NCBI GenBank assembly: GCA_963576475.1 | Contig: OY754982.1 | Span: forward strand, 9,818,280 to 9,882,279 | Source of the DNA: Molanna angustata | Taxonomy: Eukaryota; Arthropoda; Insecta; Trichoptera; Molannidae | Length of the DNA: 64,000 nucleotides | Reading direction: 5' to 3' | The notes under the pieces: model-generated | The model's database searches: none | What the model was told of the DNA's origin: nothing | The model's input: only the letters and a program-made list of their open reading frames with translations | Made by a program: the position numbers and the translations under genes | Part shown: piece after piece, positions 10,106-22,114 of the stretch | Layout of the letters: every line of letters begins with the position of its first letter | Position numbering within the stretch: the stretch's first letter is position 1

Positions 10106-12869
10106 ACTATATCCTCATAATCATATTACATACATTGTTTAAAACTACAACTTACAACATAGTATTTGAGTTTGAAATCTTAGGTCTAGTTAACAAAGTT
10201 AAGTTTCCAAACTAGTTTGTTATTTGTATAGAAGCTACGGTGGCTCTGTCTTCTATTGTTGTTCGCCTCTGACCCGTGCCTAATTCGTATGGAATTTCTG
10301 TTATTCGTCATTTCATTTTAGAGATTCCACCTACTATTTTGTTAGATGACTGTTTCATTTTTAGACCAGTGATAGGCAAACGTTTCTTCACCCAAAAATT
10401 AATCGCTAAAACATATTAAACATAATCTCTTTCAATTCGATTTCTCTTTTAAAAGGTTGTCACGGCGCGGAGTGTCGATCACTAAGATATAATTGTTTTT
10501 TCGTTAAAAAGCAGTTTTATTGGGTTTTCAGCAAAGAATATGAGAATCATTATTTATTTGTTACCACCCAATGGTGTTCTCTTATAGATCGTAATTCTTC
10601 ATTGCTGTCCGTGGGCCTCCGCAAGGTCCTATTGGTCATGTGGATTTTGTGATCTCGAAGAATAATTTTATAGCTTTAAAGAATTACTGTCATAGTTACT
10701 TCTGGTAGATTTCCATTAAGGTTCTTTTTTACTGAGATCTTTGTCACAATTCTAATGCTTTACATTAAAAAAAATACATTTATAAAGAAGCCAAAGACAG
10801 TCCACTAGTGTGAATCTTCTATTCACATTTGTCGATTGTTCTTTTTGTACTATGTCGTCGAGATTGCCAATTTAGAGGACTCCGTGAGCTACACTTCGTC
10901 CTATGCATTTTTATTCTGTCTCTCTCACCTAGCGTTCTATAAAATAGCCGTTTGTAGGTGTTTCTTATCTCTGTGCTAGAAATAATGGTAAATTATAAAA
11001 AATCCTAATCGGCAACAAACTCGTAACATGCGCAGGGTGCAAAAAGAGTTTTCTTACTTTTGATATCTTTCTTTTCCAGTCTCATCTGCTTTTTTTATCG
11101 CTTTCTCCGCTTTTAACTATCGTAAACATCATTTTCTATAATAAAACGTAAACTTTTGTTCTCTGATTGTTAATTTTCAGGTATTTTATGTCTTTTTTTA
11201 TTTTAATAGAGCTATACAGATATGAAAAAATATGATCATGTTTAAAAATTTCTCATAAAATATCAGATAAAATTAAAAAAAAACAACATAAGGCCAAACA
11301 ATGGATGAATGAGAGATATTTTTTTTGCATTGTAATTTAAAAAGCTTTGAATCGATTAAAATAAAATTAAAAATAGGAAAGATATATCGATGAAATTTAG
11401 TCGAAGAATCGTCACCCGCGAGCATTCCCAATTCATTTTGCCGATAGTATCGTTGTCGTGCTTACAGTCTTTGAATGATAATAAATGTACGTAGGACCCC
11501 AATGACAAAACAATAATAATTGGGATGGTTCGGCTGCCACGATCTGTTGAAGGCGAATACATAATCATGTTACTAGTTACCAGTTACCAACATTCACTCA
11601 CTTCTCATCTCACTGTTGAACTATCAATTATTGTAATATACTTTGGCGGAGAGTCAACATGATTCTGATAACGAGATAAAGTCACATCACAGACAAATGA
11701 TACATGGACAGCGCACTACAGAAACAAAATAATGCTAATTTGATATCTCATATTATAGTTTAGCAATAAAATTTACCACTCATTCTGAATCTTGCTCTTT
11801 TAGGTAACACAAGTTTTTTTTTTACGGCGCTGGCCGATTTACTAATGATATTAATAACAATTAAGCACTAAAAATAATAACACTTTACCATTATACACTT
11901 CCTCAAAAGAAATAGCAGATCAATGCGTAAATTGTAAATTATTCTCATCAAGCTTTCAATTGGGAATAGTTCACCCATCCAGATACTAAACATATCAAAG
12001 GATTAGGCTCTGAGGAGGTCTCTATACTACCTAACAACCCTACTGATTCCCGAATATTAACGTTTAAAAAATCTTTAACGATTCTACATGTATTCATTAT
12101 TACCGTTTTTTGCATTTTTATTATTAAGTTTTTCGATAAATCTATAATTTCTAAATTACGGATTAACGATTTTGGAATAATGCCAGTGAATAATAATATT
12201 AATAAATAATATTATTTATTGTTGAATTTTTACTATTACCTACATAAAATAAGGAGAACTATAAATAAAATCTTATATACACACTAACAAATACAATAAA
12301 GAGTTATATGTCAGCCACAACCCAATCTTTTCAATTTATAAAGAAAATGTTGAGTGTGTATATAAAATATATCAATACAAGTATATTGATTACCTAGAAC
12401 ATACATAAAGTCAATAGTACCTACACGATTGAAGGCACTTTACTCTGAAGTTTACAGACGTTCCTCTTTTGAAAATGCAAATAGCAAAGCGTCCATCTTG
12501 CGCAGAGACATAATCTAGTTTTATCACGCAGCAAATGTCCTTTTTTATATTCGGGACCCACGCGCCACGAGGTACGTGTCAAATGGAGGGTTGTTTTCTC
12601 CCTCGCCCCTCTCTGCTAACCCCTTTCCAGACAGGACTATATTATAGTAAATGCGTGTAGGGCAGCAGGCAAAAGTATTGCTGGTGGTACAACTCTGTTT
12701 CGCAGTATGTAATTTGTCGGAAAATTAACTCCAAGGTTTTAAAATATTATAAAACCTTGTATCAAAATTCTGACTGACTTTCAATTCCTTAACTTACAGC
12801 TTCACAGTTCAATCCTTTGCTAAGAATTTTTAAATAAAAAAATAAAATTTCGAGTTCGAGAATATTCAA
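10106..12869. other. 2.8 kb with no recognised feature
   Basis: AT-rich; no open frame with a recognisable domain, no tRNA-like boxes and no convincing inverted repeat was found. Very short host exons cannot be excluded by eye. Confidence 0.45.
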
Positions 12870-13495
12870 AAAACCTTCTTGAAATACATACAGAGACGCC
12901 TGTTTGTTGAACACATTAATTTCAAATTGACTACATAGCAGGACAGGAGACTACTTCGACCAAATATTGCTTAATAAAATTTGCAATAACTTAATCGATT
13001 CTCCTGACATACTGAATACTGTATCACTCCATGTACCGAATAGACATACCCGCTCACAAAATTTATTCCACATACCAGTATGCCACACTAATTACAGATA
13101 TTTTTCACCCATGTTTAGAATTCACCGAGATAATAATACACATTTCGAACACACAGACTTTTTATCATGACACTTAAGAATATTATCAAAAACAGATCAA
13201 CATGTTTTAAACCCTAAAAAACAATTCAACAATTCTTTCCTCATTCACCAACGACCCCCCCCCCCCCTCATCCCAAAACATAATTGTTTACCGTTTATGT
13301 GCATATAAAAAGGTATATTTTCTGTTTTTGTAAATTTTGTTTCATCAAGTACTACTTTATGACTTGATTTTCAACTATGTTTCACTTTTTATTGTATAAT
13401 ATTTGATTTAAATTGAAGACAGTATTTTAGGCTCAACTATCATACAAATAATGTATAAGTTGCTTTCTGAGATAAATAAATAAATTAAATAATAA
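12870..13495 (+). mobile_element. CR1-like LINE 3' fragment with AAAT tail
   Basis: A broken frame reads FLKYIQRRLFVEHINFKL, and an open part (12967-13170) reads DSPDILNTVSLHVPN, HTRSQNLFHIP, and CHTNYRYFSPMFR, the usual end of CR1/Jockey-group reverse transcriptases. A stop at 13168-13170 is followed by a 3' UTR with a run of about 12 C residues near 13255, ending in AAATAAATAAAT at about 13473. Stops upstream of 12967 mark it as dead. Confidence 0.65.
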
Positions 13496-13499
13496 TTGA

Positions 13500-14990
13500 C
13501 GTAATGAATAACTCTTAATAAAAATAAAAAATGATCATAAATGATCGGCATGACAATCAAATAACAATAAAATAACAAATTGGAAAGAGTAAAATAACAT
13601 TTGTTTCAAGCTTCTACGCAAGACTTCTTTAATGTCCTCGCCTAATACCTACGTAGAAATGAAAGGTGACCTCCATGGTTTCTGCCCTCCGTCATTCCAT
13701 CTACAGAATAATTACATAGATTATAAATATTCTGAAGCTATAATGATCTTAACAAATAGATGCTTTGTAATTGATCAATCAAAATAACACGCCTGGAATT
13801 GACAAAAACATACCTATTATTTGGTATATATTCTCTAAAAGTCTTAAGTATATGTAGATTGTATTTAGATTGTACACCTGGGTCTTTATTCCCATTCACG
13901 TGTAATATTTTGCGATAAGTTCCGCTAATCTTTACGTATCACGGAATGAAAAGTGAAAGTTACCTATCACGTGCTGTCATTCATAACTATAATCTGTGAA
14001 ACGAACGAATATGTGTACGGGTCGCTTTTTATCGTTACACAGAATTTAACACCTCGATATGCCGCATTAAACTTTGCGAATAAATTCACCTGTCGAATGT
14101 CATACATATTTCGCTCAAATCAGAATACCGCGTTGCGAACAGAAGTTTTCTCGACATAATGTTTGGAAGTTTACGCGGGCTAGTGTCCGCGGAAAACAGA
14201 ATAACGATCTGCTATAAGAAACGCATGTAGCGTATAAATTGTGTATATTGCCGCCATAAAAGAACTGGAATAGGCCCACTGAATCTGAGAATTCAGAACC
14301 CAAAATACCCACTATAGAAATATCGAACGTTACGAAGATGAAGAGTTGAAACTTGAAACGAATTTTTGAGAAATTCATTGATGATCAAAAGAAAGAAAGC
14401 ATTTTGAGAACGTCTGTGAAAGAAACTAGCGAGTTTAAAGGAAGGTTTGTGATGCAAAATAGATGACTCTACCAGCTGACGTCGACAATACTATGGGGCA
14501 GTATATATTTTTGTATTTTCTTTGTACACTTCCATTTTTCTTTTATGTTTATTTAAAATTTGATCTTCGATGATGGGAATATCAATGAGTGGGTACACAA
14601 ATCAGACATATCTACCCCAAAACAAAATTTTCCACAATTTCCTAAATCGAGAAAGGTCCAAGAAAAAAAGATTTTACCCAAATATATATGTATGTAAATT
14701 GTGATGATATTCTCGCTGATGTTTGTGGAGAGAGACTCATGAGATTCTTTCTCTCCACGTAAACTAAAATGTACAAAGAAGTATAAAATCATTTCATATT
14801 TAATTCAGTTTCATGTGTTATTTAGTCAAACTCCTAGTTTTGAACACATTTCAGGTTCGATTGGGGTCAATATATATATAATTATATTTACATTTATACA
14901 TACATATTTATAATTGACAATTAATATTCGTAACCGTAATGCCCCACTAAATTTATATTAAACATTGCAAAAACTTTTAAATACTTACCT
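13500..14990. other. No recognised feature
   Basis: Several short frames (for example 14115-14378 and 14553-14792, minus) have no motif I recognise and ordinary AT-rich composition; none is supported as a gene. Confidence 0.4.
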
Positions 14991-15600
14991 ATTTTATTTT
15001 ATTTTATTTTATTCAAAGTATACAAACAATAACTGGACAAAATATACAGGTGATATAAAATTAAATAAAAAATAATCATGCCCAGCATCACTTACATGTA
15101 TACATTATTACTATTTTATATATTTATATAGTGTAGGAGAAAAAAGAAAACAGTAAAAGTCAGATATGTGACATGTGAGTGGGGAGTGTGTGTGTGTGGG
15201 TATGTGTGGGTGTGTGTGAGGGTGTGTGTGTGTGTATGTGTGTAAACCTTTATGTGATGAACCCAATTTATCGGCATAAGAATCTAGGATTATATTAGAG
15301 TACTTAATAATCTTCTTTACCATAATTAATGGGGAGTTAAAAAGATCTTCATCACTAATGTTGGAGTTATAAAAATGGGAAGTGCGGTATATGAAAGAAT
15401 TATGTCTGGCATTAGTGTTACAAATGGGGAGGTAGAGTAGGTCAATCAGTCTAGTCGGTCTTGTTGGCACTCTCAGAGTCAAGCGTTCTAGCAGATCAGG
15501 GCAGTCAACCGTTGAGTTTGCAATTTTGAATAAAAATATAACATCTTCTATAGTTCTGCGGCTCTTGAGTGATGTAATTTTGTAATGCTTTAAGGACCTA
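14991..15600 (-). mobile_element. CR1-like LINE 3' fragment with AAAAT tail
   Basis: Read on the minus strand the frame is open from about 15600: HYKITSLKSRRTIEDVIFLF, then STVDCPDLLERLTLRVP, RPTRLIDLLYLPICNTN, and SDEDLFNSP, the conserved end of CR1-group ORF2. The frame then runs into a (GT)n-derived THTHPHTH tract (15176-15241) before a stop at 15111-15113. The 3' end is (AAAAT)n at 14991-15015. 5'-truncated. Confidence 0.7.
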
Positions 15601-15609
15601 TATCAAAAT

Positions 15610-16735
15610 GGTGATAATAAATATTTTTATTTTCAGTACGATTTGTAAAATTCATAGTTTTATTTGACGTTTGTTTGTTACAATAATAAATTGATAAAAA
15701 AATAATCGTTAAGATCCATAAATAAAATATGCCTGATAGTAACTCCTTGTGTCGTCCGACGACCAATCGCTCCGGGGATGAACCGAGCATAAAACAGGCC
15801 CTGGGCCAAATGAAAGAACAAGAAGATGAAGAAAAATATTTGTTCTACATTTTTTTTCAAAATAATTTATCGAAAATAAAAGGCTTTATACGTTGGGTAC
15901 GTCACTAACGTTTTTGCTTAGAAATGTCAAACATGTCTTTCATCTAGATTTGTATTCAGAAATCACAGATATTTTATTTAAGTCTCGTCAAATATACAAC
16001 ATAAACCATGGAATAACAAGGTTTTACTGTGTTTTTCTTTGTCTTATTTTTTTTTTATAAAATATGAATTTGTAGGTAGGTACAGTGGCGTAGTAAAATA
16101 TACATTTATCTTGGAATAAAATGTTAGATTCACAAGGTAAGGAAAAATCAAATTGAATGTGTATCTTTAATTAATATACAATATAAATATTTTGAAATAC
16201 TTACTACATGATTTGAATAAGCTTTTGTCTTGATCTTTCATACATATTTAAAAAGGAAAATAAGCAGTCTGTCAAGGCCTTCAGAATAGCAAAATTGGGA
16301 TACTTCTCCCTCTATCTTCATGGAATCCAATATGGTAATATCTAGGAAGACTTGATATGATGTATGTATGTATTCAAAATTAAAAAGAAAAATACACAAA
16401 TTTAATTGCAAGAAGTGTATTAATATGTCATTGGCTAACTTATAAAATTATAATAATTATACAAATTCAAAAAGCGCCGTTTTATGAATTTATGAACAAG
16501 ATAATTCCATGGGTGCTCTCGCTTATTTTTTGACTCAAGGAAACAAAGAAGCCTTAAGTAAATAACTTAAATCATCCGCTTAAAAGGTCCGTTTAAATCA
16601 GTGTTTTTCAATTAGTGGTCCGCGTACCAAAGGTGGAAATAATGGCAACGGTATTGATTTGCTCTCCAATTGGGATAGAGATCGATGGTATGTTTGAATT
16701 GTTGTTTTATGAAATATTTTTCCGTATACAGTATT
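15610..16735. other. No firm feature
   Basis: AT-rich. A CAGTGTTTTTCAATTAGTGG string at 16600 resembles the end of hAT elements, but no partner terminus was found. Confidence 0.35.
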
Positions 16736-17120
16736 AAAGCTAATTTATACACCACTTGCTGAATTCTTAATATTATACGGCATAGAGCAATGGAGTAAAT
16801 CATTTAAAACGTATGTAGACAAAGTTAAATCATTACATGTGAGATTGTTAAAACTAATAATACCCAAATCAGATTTATCTAAATGTAAAGACAATGATGA
16901 AATGATATTCAGTATAACAGGAATACTCTCAGTTAACAAATTATACACTTATCGATTCATATTAAATCATTACTTCTCTAATGAATATAAAATACCTAAA
17001 AAATTTAAAAATTCCAGACAAGTTGGGCAAAATAAATTGATTATTTCCAGATGGACAAACAATTACGTTGAAAGGACACTGAAAGTAAGCAAACCGAATC
17101 CTTTTCTTGACATGAAGTGA
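16736..17120 (+). mobile_element. LINE ORF2 C-terminal fragment
   Basis: One frame, open from about 16741 to the TGA at 17118-17120, reads TPLAEFLILYGIEQWSKSF, then KSLHVRLLKLIIPKSDL, and an NKLYTYRFILNHYF block. The YGIxxW and L…RLLK…I spacing matches the post-palm region of CR1/Jockey-group reverse transcriptases. Undisrupted over about 125 codons but truncated at both ends. Confidence 0.5.
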
Positions 17121-17124
17121 ATTT

Positions 17125-18865
17125 GAAAATTTAAAAATATTTTTTTTTTATCTTAATAATGTTTATATTTTATATAGTTACGAATATTACCACTAAATGG
17201 TGTTGCTGGTATCTATTTTAATGAAATATTGTCTGAGCGTATAAATACACAAGTTGTATTTTTTTAGATGTATTTTATAAAGATACTAACTATAAAAATA
17301 TATTACGTATCTCATAGGATACATAGTAAAGAAAAGGGTTTTAACACCCTTTCAAGTGGTAAGGATAAACTTGAAAAAATATCCTAAGTTAAAACTATAT
17401 TTAAAAAAAATATTGTAGAAAGTAATTAAAAACATTTGACTCAGTTATAAGTAGTAATTAAATAAAAAAACATGTATCCAATATTACTTGTAAGCTAGTG
17501 AGATCCCAATTATTAAGATGTACCTACATATAACTTTCATGAAAGTAAAATAAAATAAAAATAAAATTATCAATTTGTTAAAAACAAACATAAATTTCTA
17601 CATACATATTCATTTGAAGCATTCGTTCAAATTTATAATTTGTGAATTAAAACCGAATACCCTTTATCGTATTTAACATTTATTTTTTTGCACTACTCAT
17701 TTATAAATTCCATTTCAATGGGTGGACTAGTTGGTCGTGTAGACATTGCATGGCATATCATCTTAATACAAGAGTATGCTGAATTAAAACCCCATCAATT
17801 TGCGATATGCATTCTGATGGACATATCTCGTAGCAAAAACACGCAAAATGAAATTCTCAAATAAACAAATATTGACGTATCATAAGCCGATGTCTTTTGG
17901 ACGTCTTCGATTTGGGCGATTCGAAGCATGTGCAGAAAAAAGTCACGATTCGCTGTCGTATTACGGACAAGGTATCTCGCTATTATTACCACCACCCGCT
18001 CCGCATATGGAAACTATGTAAGATCGATTCCATCGCATAACGAAGGCCATAAAAATGCACAGAAATAACAAAGCTCGCGAAGTTCTCTTAATTTGTATAG
18101 GTACATCTCAGTATCGCTGTTGTCCCTCCCTGAAAGTTGAACTCACAAATCGTTTTAAGTAAACCTACTGTTAAAAATATATTTACTTTAACCTGATCAA
18201 AATTGTGTCAAATGTGCATAGTTTTTCAAAGCATTTTTAGTCTGGTCTAATGAGATAACTTTCGTGCTGATCGAATAGACATTTTGATTTGAATAAAAAT
18301 GGATCGATCATAAAAATATGTTGATTTCGGTAAAACTAATGCATTTATTTTGGCAATTATTTTATTTTACAAAAATAAAAAACACATGATACCCCAGTTC
18401 GTAACCTCTTAATTCTTTCGTTTAAATTTATGTATAACTTCTCTGTTCATTTTCTCATGAATAATTATTGTTTGATTTTCATGTTTCACTTGTTAATCTT
18501 TGAATCTACAACTCTAAACTTACTATGTAACATCCACCCGCAACATAATAATTATATACATGTAAAATAGACACTGCACCTTCCTTACACTGCATAGTGT
18601 AGTGTAGGTAGGAAATTTAAACAATTCTTATTATGATATGTACATCCCATATAATTTAAGCTATTATGCGCAGAAATATTTGGGCATTCATGCCTGTGTC
18701 TGTGCTTGTAAATAAAATAAAATAAAATAAAAAAAGTATTGTTGCCCCATTGAAAGCGTGGGCAAGATTCACGATAAATATTATGATAAAATATGCGAGG
18801 ACAAATAATATCATTTTGAGGGGCAACTGTTATTACAAATCTTCTTTCAGCTATCCCAATTGAGA
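17125..18865. other. No firm feature; possible LINE/SINE tail
   Basis: Mostly featureless AT-rich DNA. (AAAAT)n at about 18711-18733 suggests the 3' end of a short retroelement. GTTGCCCC (about 18740) and GGGGCAAC (about 18820) form a weak inverted pair. Confidence 0.35.
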
Positions 18866-18867
18866 GG

Positions 18868-19085
18868 CCGGGGCCGCCCAAGAAAGGGATGGCACGACCA
18901 TGTGAATGATATTTTGAAAGACGGAAATGTTAGAAGCGTGAACAACAGACGAACATGTATAAGACGATGTATGAATGTTGTCGAGGCGATGAATGTATGT
19001 CAAGATAGAAGTAAGTGGCGTTCGGTTCTCTCTGCCTACCCCGTAAGGGACATGGCGTGATGGTATGTATGTATGTATGTATGTA
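18868..19085 (+). mobile_element. RTE-like 3' end (family F1)
   Basis: Open from RGRGRPRKGWHDHVNDIL through SAYPVRDMA to the TGA at 19058-19060, then (TATG)n. It retains only the last 65 or so residues. It lies tail-side toward the minus-strand F1 copy at 19225-19490, giving a head-to-head-like palindromic arrangement of two relics. Confidence 0.7.
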
Positions 19086-19224
19086 AAATATGCAATGAAA
19101 AAAAAAAATAACGTAATCTAACAAGGACATTAAATTTCTTATATACAATTTTATACTGTTAAATTTACATCATACATGCGCACATTCACACACACATATT
19201 ATTGCTTTCTCTGGTTTAATCTTC

Positions 19225-19490
19225 TCTGAATTAATACGTCTTTCAGTTTTGGCTTCCTTTACATCCATGCATCGTTTCACACATGGTCGTCGATTGTTCA
19301 AACTTTTTATGTTTCCTTCTATCAAAATATCATTCACATGGTCATGCCATCTCTTTCTGGGGCGACCTCTCCTATTCACTCTATCTCAAAACTCATGTTC
19401 ATTTTTTGGTCAGTTGTTCATCGTTCATTCTTTCAATATGTCCAAACCACCTCAAGGCATTTACTTTCATTTTACATATATCTTTATTTT
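19225..19490 (-). mobile_element. RTE-like fragment (family F1), 3' end lost
   Basis: The minus strand reads KVNALRWFGHIERMNDEQLT with stops, then NRRGRPRKRWHDHVNDIL and RRPCVKRCMDVKEAK. It lacks the SAYPVRDMA end and the tail found in other copies, so it was broken after insertion. Confidence 0.65.
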
Positions 19491-20194
19491 TTAAATTTTT
19501 TCATAAAGTTCACAATACATAATATATACAAAATATAAAACAAACAAACTATATAGAAAAGATGCACAGTAAGACAAAACATATTTCCCTTTACTAGAGT
19601 GCAAGCACTCGTATGTAAAGAAGACAATTTAATACAGAATACACAAAATATTATACATACATAATTATTATCTATACAAAAAGAAGTTAATATAATTTAC
19701 ATATCAGTCAAATAATAAATTTATTTTTTTCTTTATTTTTCTTTTAAAAATCATCATATTCAATTGCCAGTCTCAAATCTGTTTCAAGTTGGTTGAACCA
19801 CACCACCCCATTGCACGTGTAGTAGTGCTGTGCAAAACTTGTATGTGTTAACTTTATCTTGCATTCTCTCCTTGTGTCCTCGTTTAAATAAATATGAACT
19901 ACATCGATTTCAGAGAATGGATGGAATGGGCGCGTGTTTCAATTTGTTTTGAGTTTCTTTATAAATTCATATATTTTGAATTCAACGGTTAGGTTAACCT
20001 ACCATTCGTAATAATTCTGTTCAATTTGGAGAATCGAGTGTAATTTCTTCGGAAGCAGTATCTTCCTAAGATCCCGTTTAACTGTATGTGTTGGTTAATA
20101 TATAAATACCTGTTCATGGGGCAGGTACCCCAACAGTTATGCACGTAGCGAGCAATTTGAGATGATTTCAAATGGTAATTCGCAATCGTCCTGT
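19491..20194. other. No recognised feature
   Basis: AT-rich DNA without motifs. The minus-strand frame spanning 19989-20357 owes its openness mainly to the CpG-rich patch to the right. Confidence 0.35.
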
Positions 20195-20335
20195 TAATAT
20201 CGACGGCCCTGCCCTCGTCCGGCCGCCGCCGCCGTGCACCGTGATTACATTTCCGTGGGGCGCCAAATACGTCGGAATCGCTCCAAACCGCTCGGCGTCG
20301 TCGTCGACTTCCCCAGCTCCGCCCCTGCAAACTCA
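20195..20335 (-). other. CpG-dense, GC-rich island
   Basis: About 21 CpG dinucleotides fall in roughly 135 bp, in sharp contrast with the AT-rich surroundings. On the minus strand an acceptor-like GAGTTTGCAG (ending about 20331) precedes a frame reading GGAGEVDDDAERFGAIPTYL and continuing about 30 codons to a stop. It could be a short host exon, a 5' UTR/promoter or a GC-rich TE end. I do not recognise a product. Confidence 0.35.
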
Positions 20336-20489
20336 ATAAACTGGGGCACACATTCATATTTCACTAGACTCGGCTTATAGCCATGTGTGCATATTTAGTT
20401 TTTTTTTTTAGATTGGTATGGTAAGCCGATCAATGGGTCAACGAGTATTTATTTTGCAAATACATGTTGTGTGCACATTGAGTAATTTG

Positions 20490-20718
20490 TATAATTTATT
20501 TATTTACAAAATATACGGCATAAGTCATTTACTTGTTACAATATACACTTACAATAATTAATTACACACAAATATGAAATATAGAAACAAATAAATATAT
20601 AGACATTGATGAAATATAAAAACATAAAATATAGCGATTCAGATAAAATATAAATATATAGATTTAGATAAAAACACAGGTTAAGATAAAAATAGACAAA
20701 AAAATCAAAGAATTTGAA
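20490..20718 (-). mobile_element. Probable LINE 3' tail
   Basis: TTTATTTATTTAC (AAAT tail on the minus strand) followed by low-complexity AT-rich sequence resembles LINE 3' ends elsewhere in the window. There is no coding support. Confidence 0.3.
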
Positions 20719-21327
20719 ATAATAATAATTATATTTTTTTGCAAGCAGATACACATCGCTTTAGCAAAAAAATATAATTTAATAGATTCTCCACCACCTT
20801 GGTCTCAATATTCCCCATTGGCAGTTATTGAAAACAACACACATAAACTTTATTGGAACAGAGATATAATTACAGATACAACCAACCTACACAATAGACC
20901 CGATATGACATTGATTGAGAAAAATACAAAACAAACCCATTTAATTGAAATATCTATTCCTAATATATCAAATTTAGAACAAAAATATACAGAAAAAATT
21001 CAAAAATACCTCCCTCTAGCAGAACAGATCCAAACCCAATGGGGACAAAATAAAGTTACAATAATACCGTTTATTATATCATCTACAGGAGTTGTACCAA
21101 AAAATATAAATGATTCTATTAAGAAACTTGATCTACCAAACTTTATAATCACACAGATTCAAAAGAGTGTGATTATAAACACATGTTCGATAGTTCGAAA
21201 ATTTTTGTTATCACCACTATAAATATTATACATAATAACTATATAAGCAACTTGAAAACTCCTCCGTTGTTTAGTTTTTTACACCGGTTAACCTGTGAAG
21301 AGATTGAATAATAATAATAATGATAAT
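20719..21327 (+). mobile_element. R4/Dong-like retrotransposon 3' fragment with restriction-like endonuclease
   Basis: A frame open from about 20740 to the TAA at 21220-21222 reads LAKKYNLIDSPPPWSQYSPL, ENNTHKLYWNRDIITD, NRPDMTLIEKN, HLIEISIPNISN and ends SIVRKFL. It carries RPD followed by 14 residues and E, fitting the K/R-PD-X12-14-D/E pattern known for the restriction-like endonuclease of R2/R4-type non-LTR elements. That domain would nick the target DNA. No ATG is needed since the copy is 5'-truncated. It is bounded by AATAATAATT (20721-20730) on the left and (AAT)n (21306-21320) on the right; Dong elements are known to insert into TAA repeats. About 160 codons remain intact. Confidence 0.65.
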
Positions 21328-21624
21328 AGGGAAAAAAATCGAATGTGACAATAGATCTACTGCAGCTATGTACCTATATAAGTTGACAGCTATATCGATG
21401 TAAAAGATCCATAATTTTTTTTTAAAGACAGGCACACTATCTCCGAAAATATCTGCAACATCACATTCATTGCCAATCCTATGTAATCGCGGTATTGGTG
21501 AGTTAAAAGAATATTGCGTGGAAGCTGCTACCTCATGAAATAATATCTCACATACAGGCTATAATTATAATTTGGGTAGTTAATTTGTACATCAATCCAC
21601 AAACAAAACAGAATAAGAAGAACT
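21328..21624. other. No recognised feature
   Basis: Nothing beyond AT-rich sequence is seen. Confidence 0.4.
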
Positions 21625-22110
21625 TTTTTTTTTGACCTTCGCCTTTTGGCGTTCGTGGTCAGTCTCAAGTTAACAACCGTGAATTGATTAAATAAATAAA
21701 AAAAAGAACCTAAAGCTTGAGGGAGTGCTCCCGAGCAAACCAACAAAGAGACCTCACAATACTCAATGATGGATCAGCAAGAACAAGCGAAAGCTGGGTA
21801 GGAAACCCCACTCCCGCCCGTCTCAGCATCCCCATCAAAGAGTTTGTACCTCTCGTGTGCGCATTCCATGATCAAGTGATTTGCATCACCTAGCTCTGAG
21901 CCACAAACACAATGCGGTGAATCTATGACATTTATTTTGTGGAGGTGGGCAGGAGAGAGACTGTGGTCAGATCTTAGTTGACAGACCAGAGAAATCTGCC
22001 ATCTTGGGATATTCAGATTCCAGAACCACGGAACTTTTGGAATATGTGGCTGGATCTCTCCAAACCATCGACCTCGCAAAGCCAAAGACCCTCTCCAACT
22101 CCTCCCCCAT
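21625..22110 (-). mobile_element. I/Jockey-like LINE 3' end with poly-A
   Basis: The minus strand encodes WQISLVCQLRSDHSLSPAHL, then IDSPHCVCGSELGDANHLIM with C, the C-terminal CCHC region comparable to the end of the intact ORF2 at 38351-42079 (CRIRMGHCCTREHL … LCECMIGDETLDHLFLEC). The frame stops at 21774. A 3' UTR follows with an ACGCCAAAAGGCG hairpin (about 21640-21655) and ends in poly-A (T-run 21625-21634). 5'-truncated. Confidence 0.7.
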
Positions 22111-22114
22111 TCTT

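Noticed and set aside
15176..15241. His/Thr-rich protein tail of the frame at 15111-15482
   Set aside because: It is a (GT)n microsatellite in the 3' part of a LINE read in frame, not a protein domain.
16599..16640. hAT-like terminus CAGTGTTTTTCAA
   Set aside because: No matching inverted end or 8-bp duplication was located.
19989..20357. Arg-rich 122-codon minus-strand frame as a protein
   Set aside because: Its openness comes from the GC-rich patch; the Arg-rich part is out of frame with the more plausible reading, and there is no recognisable domain.
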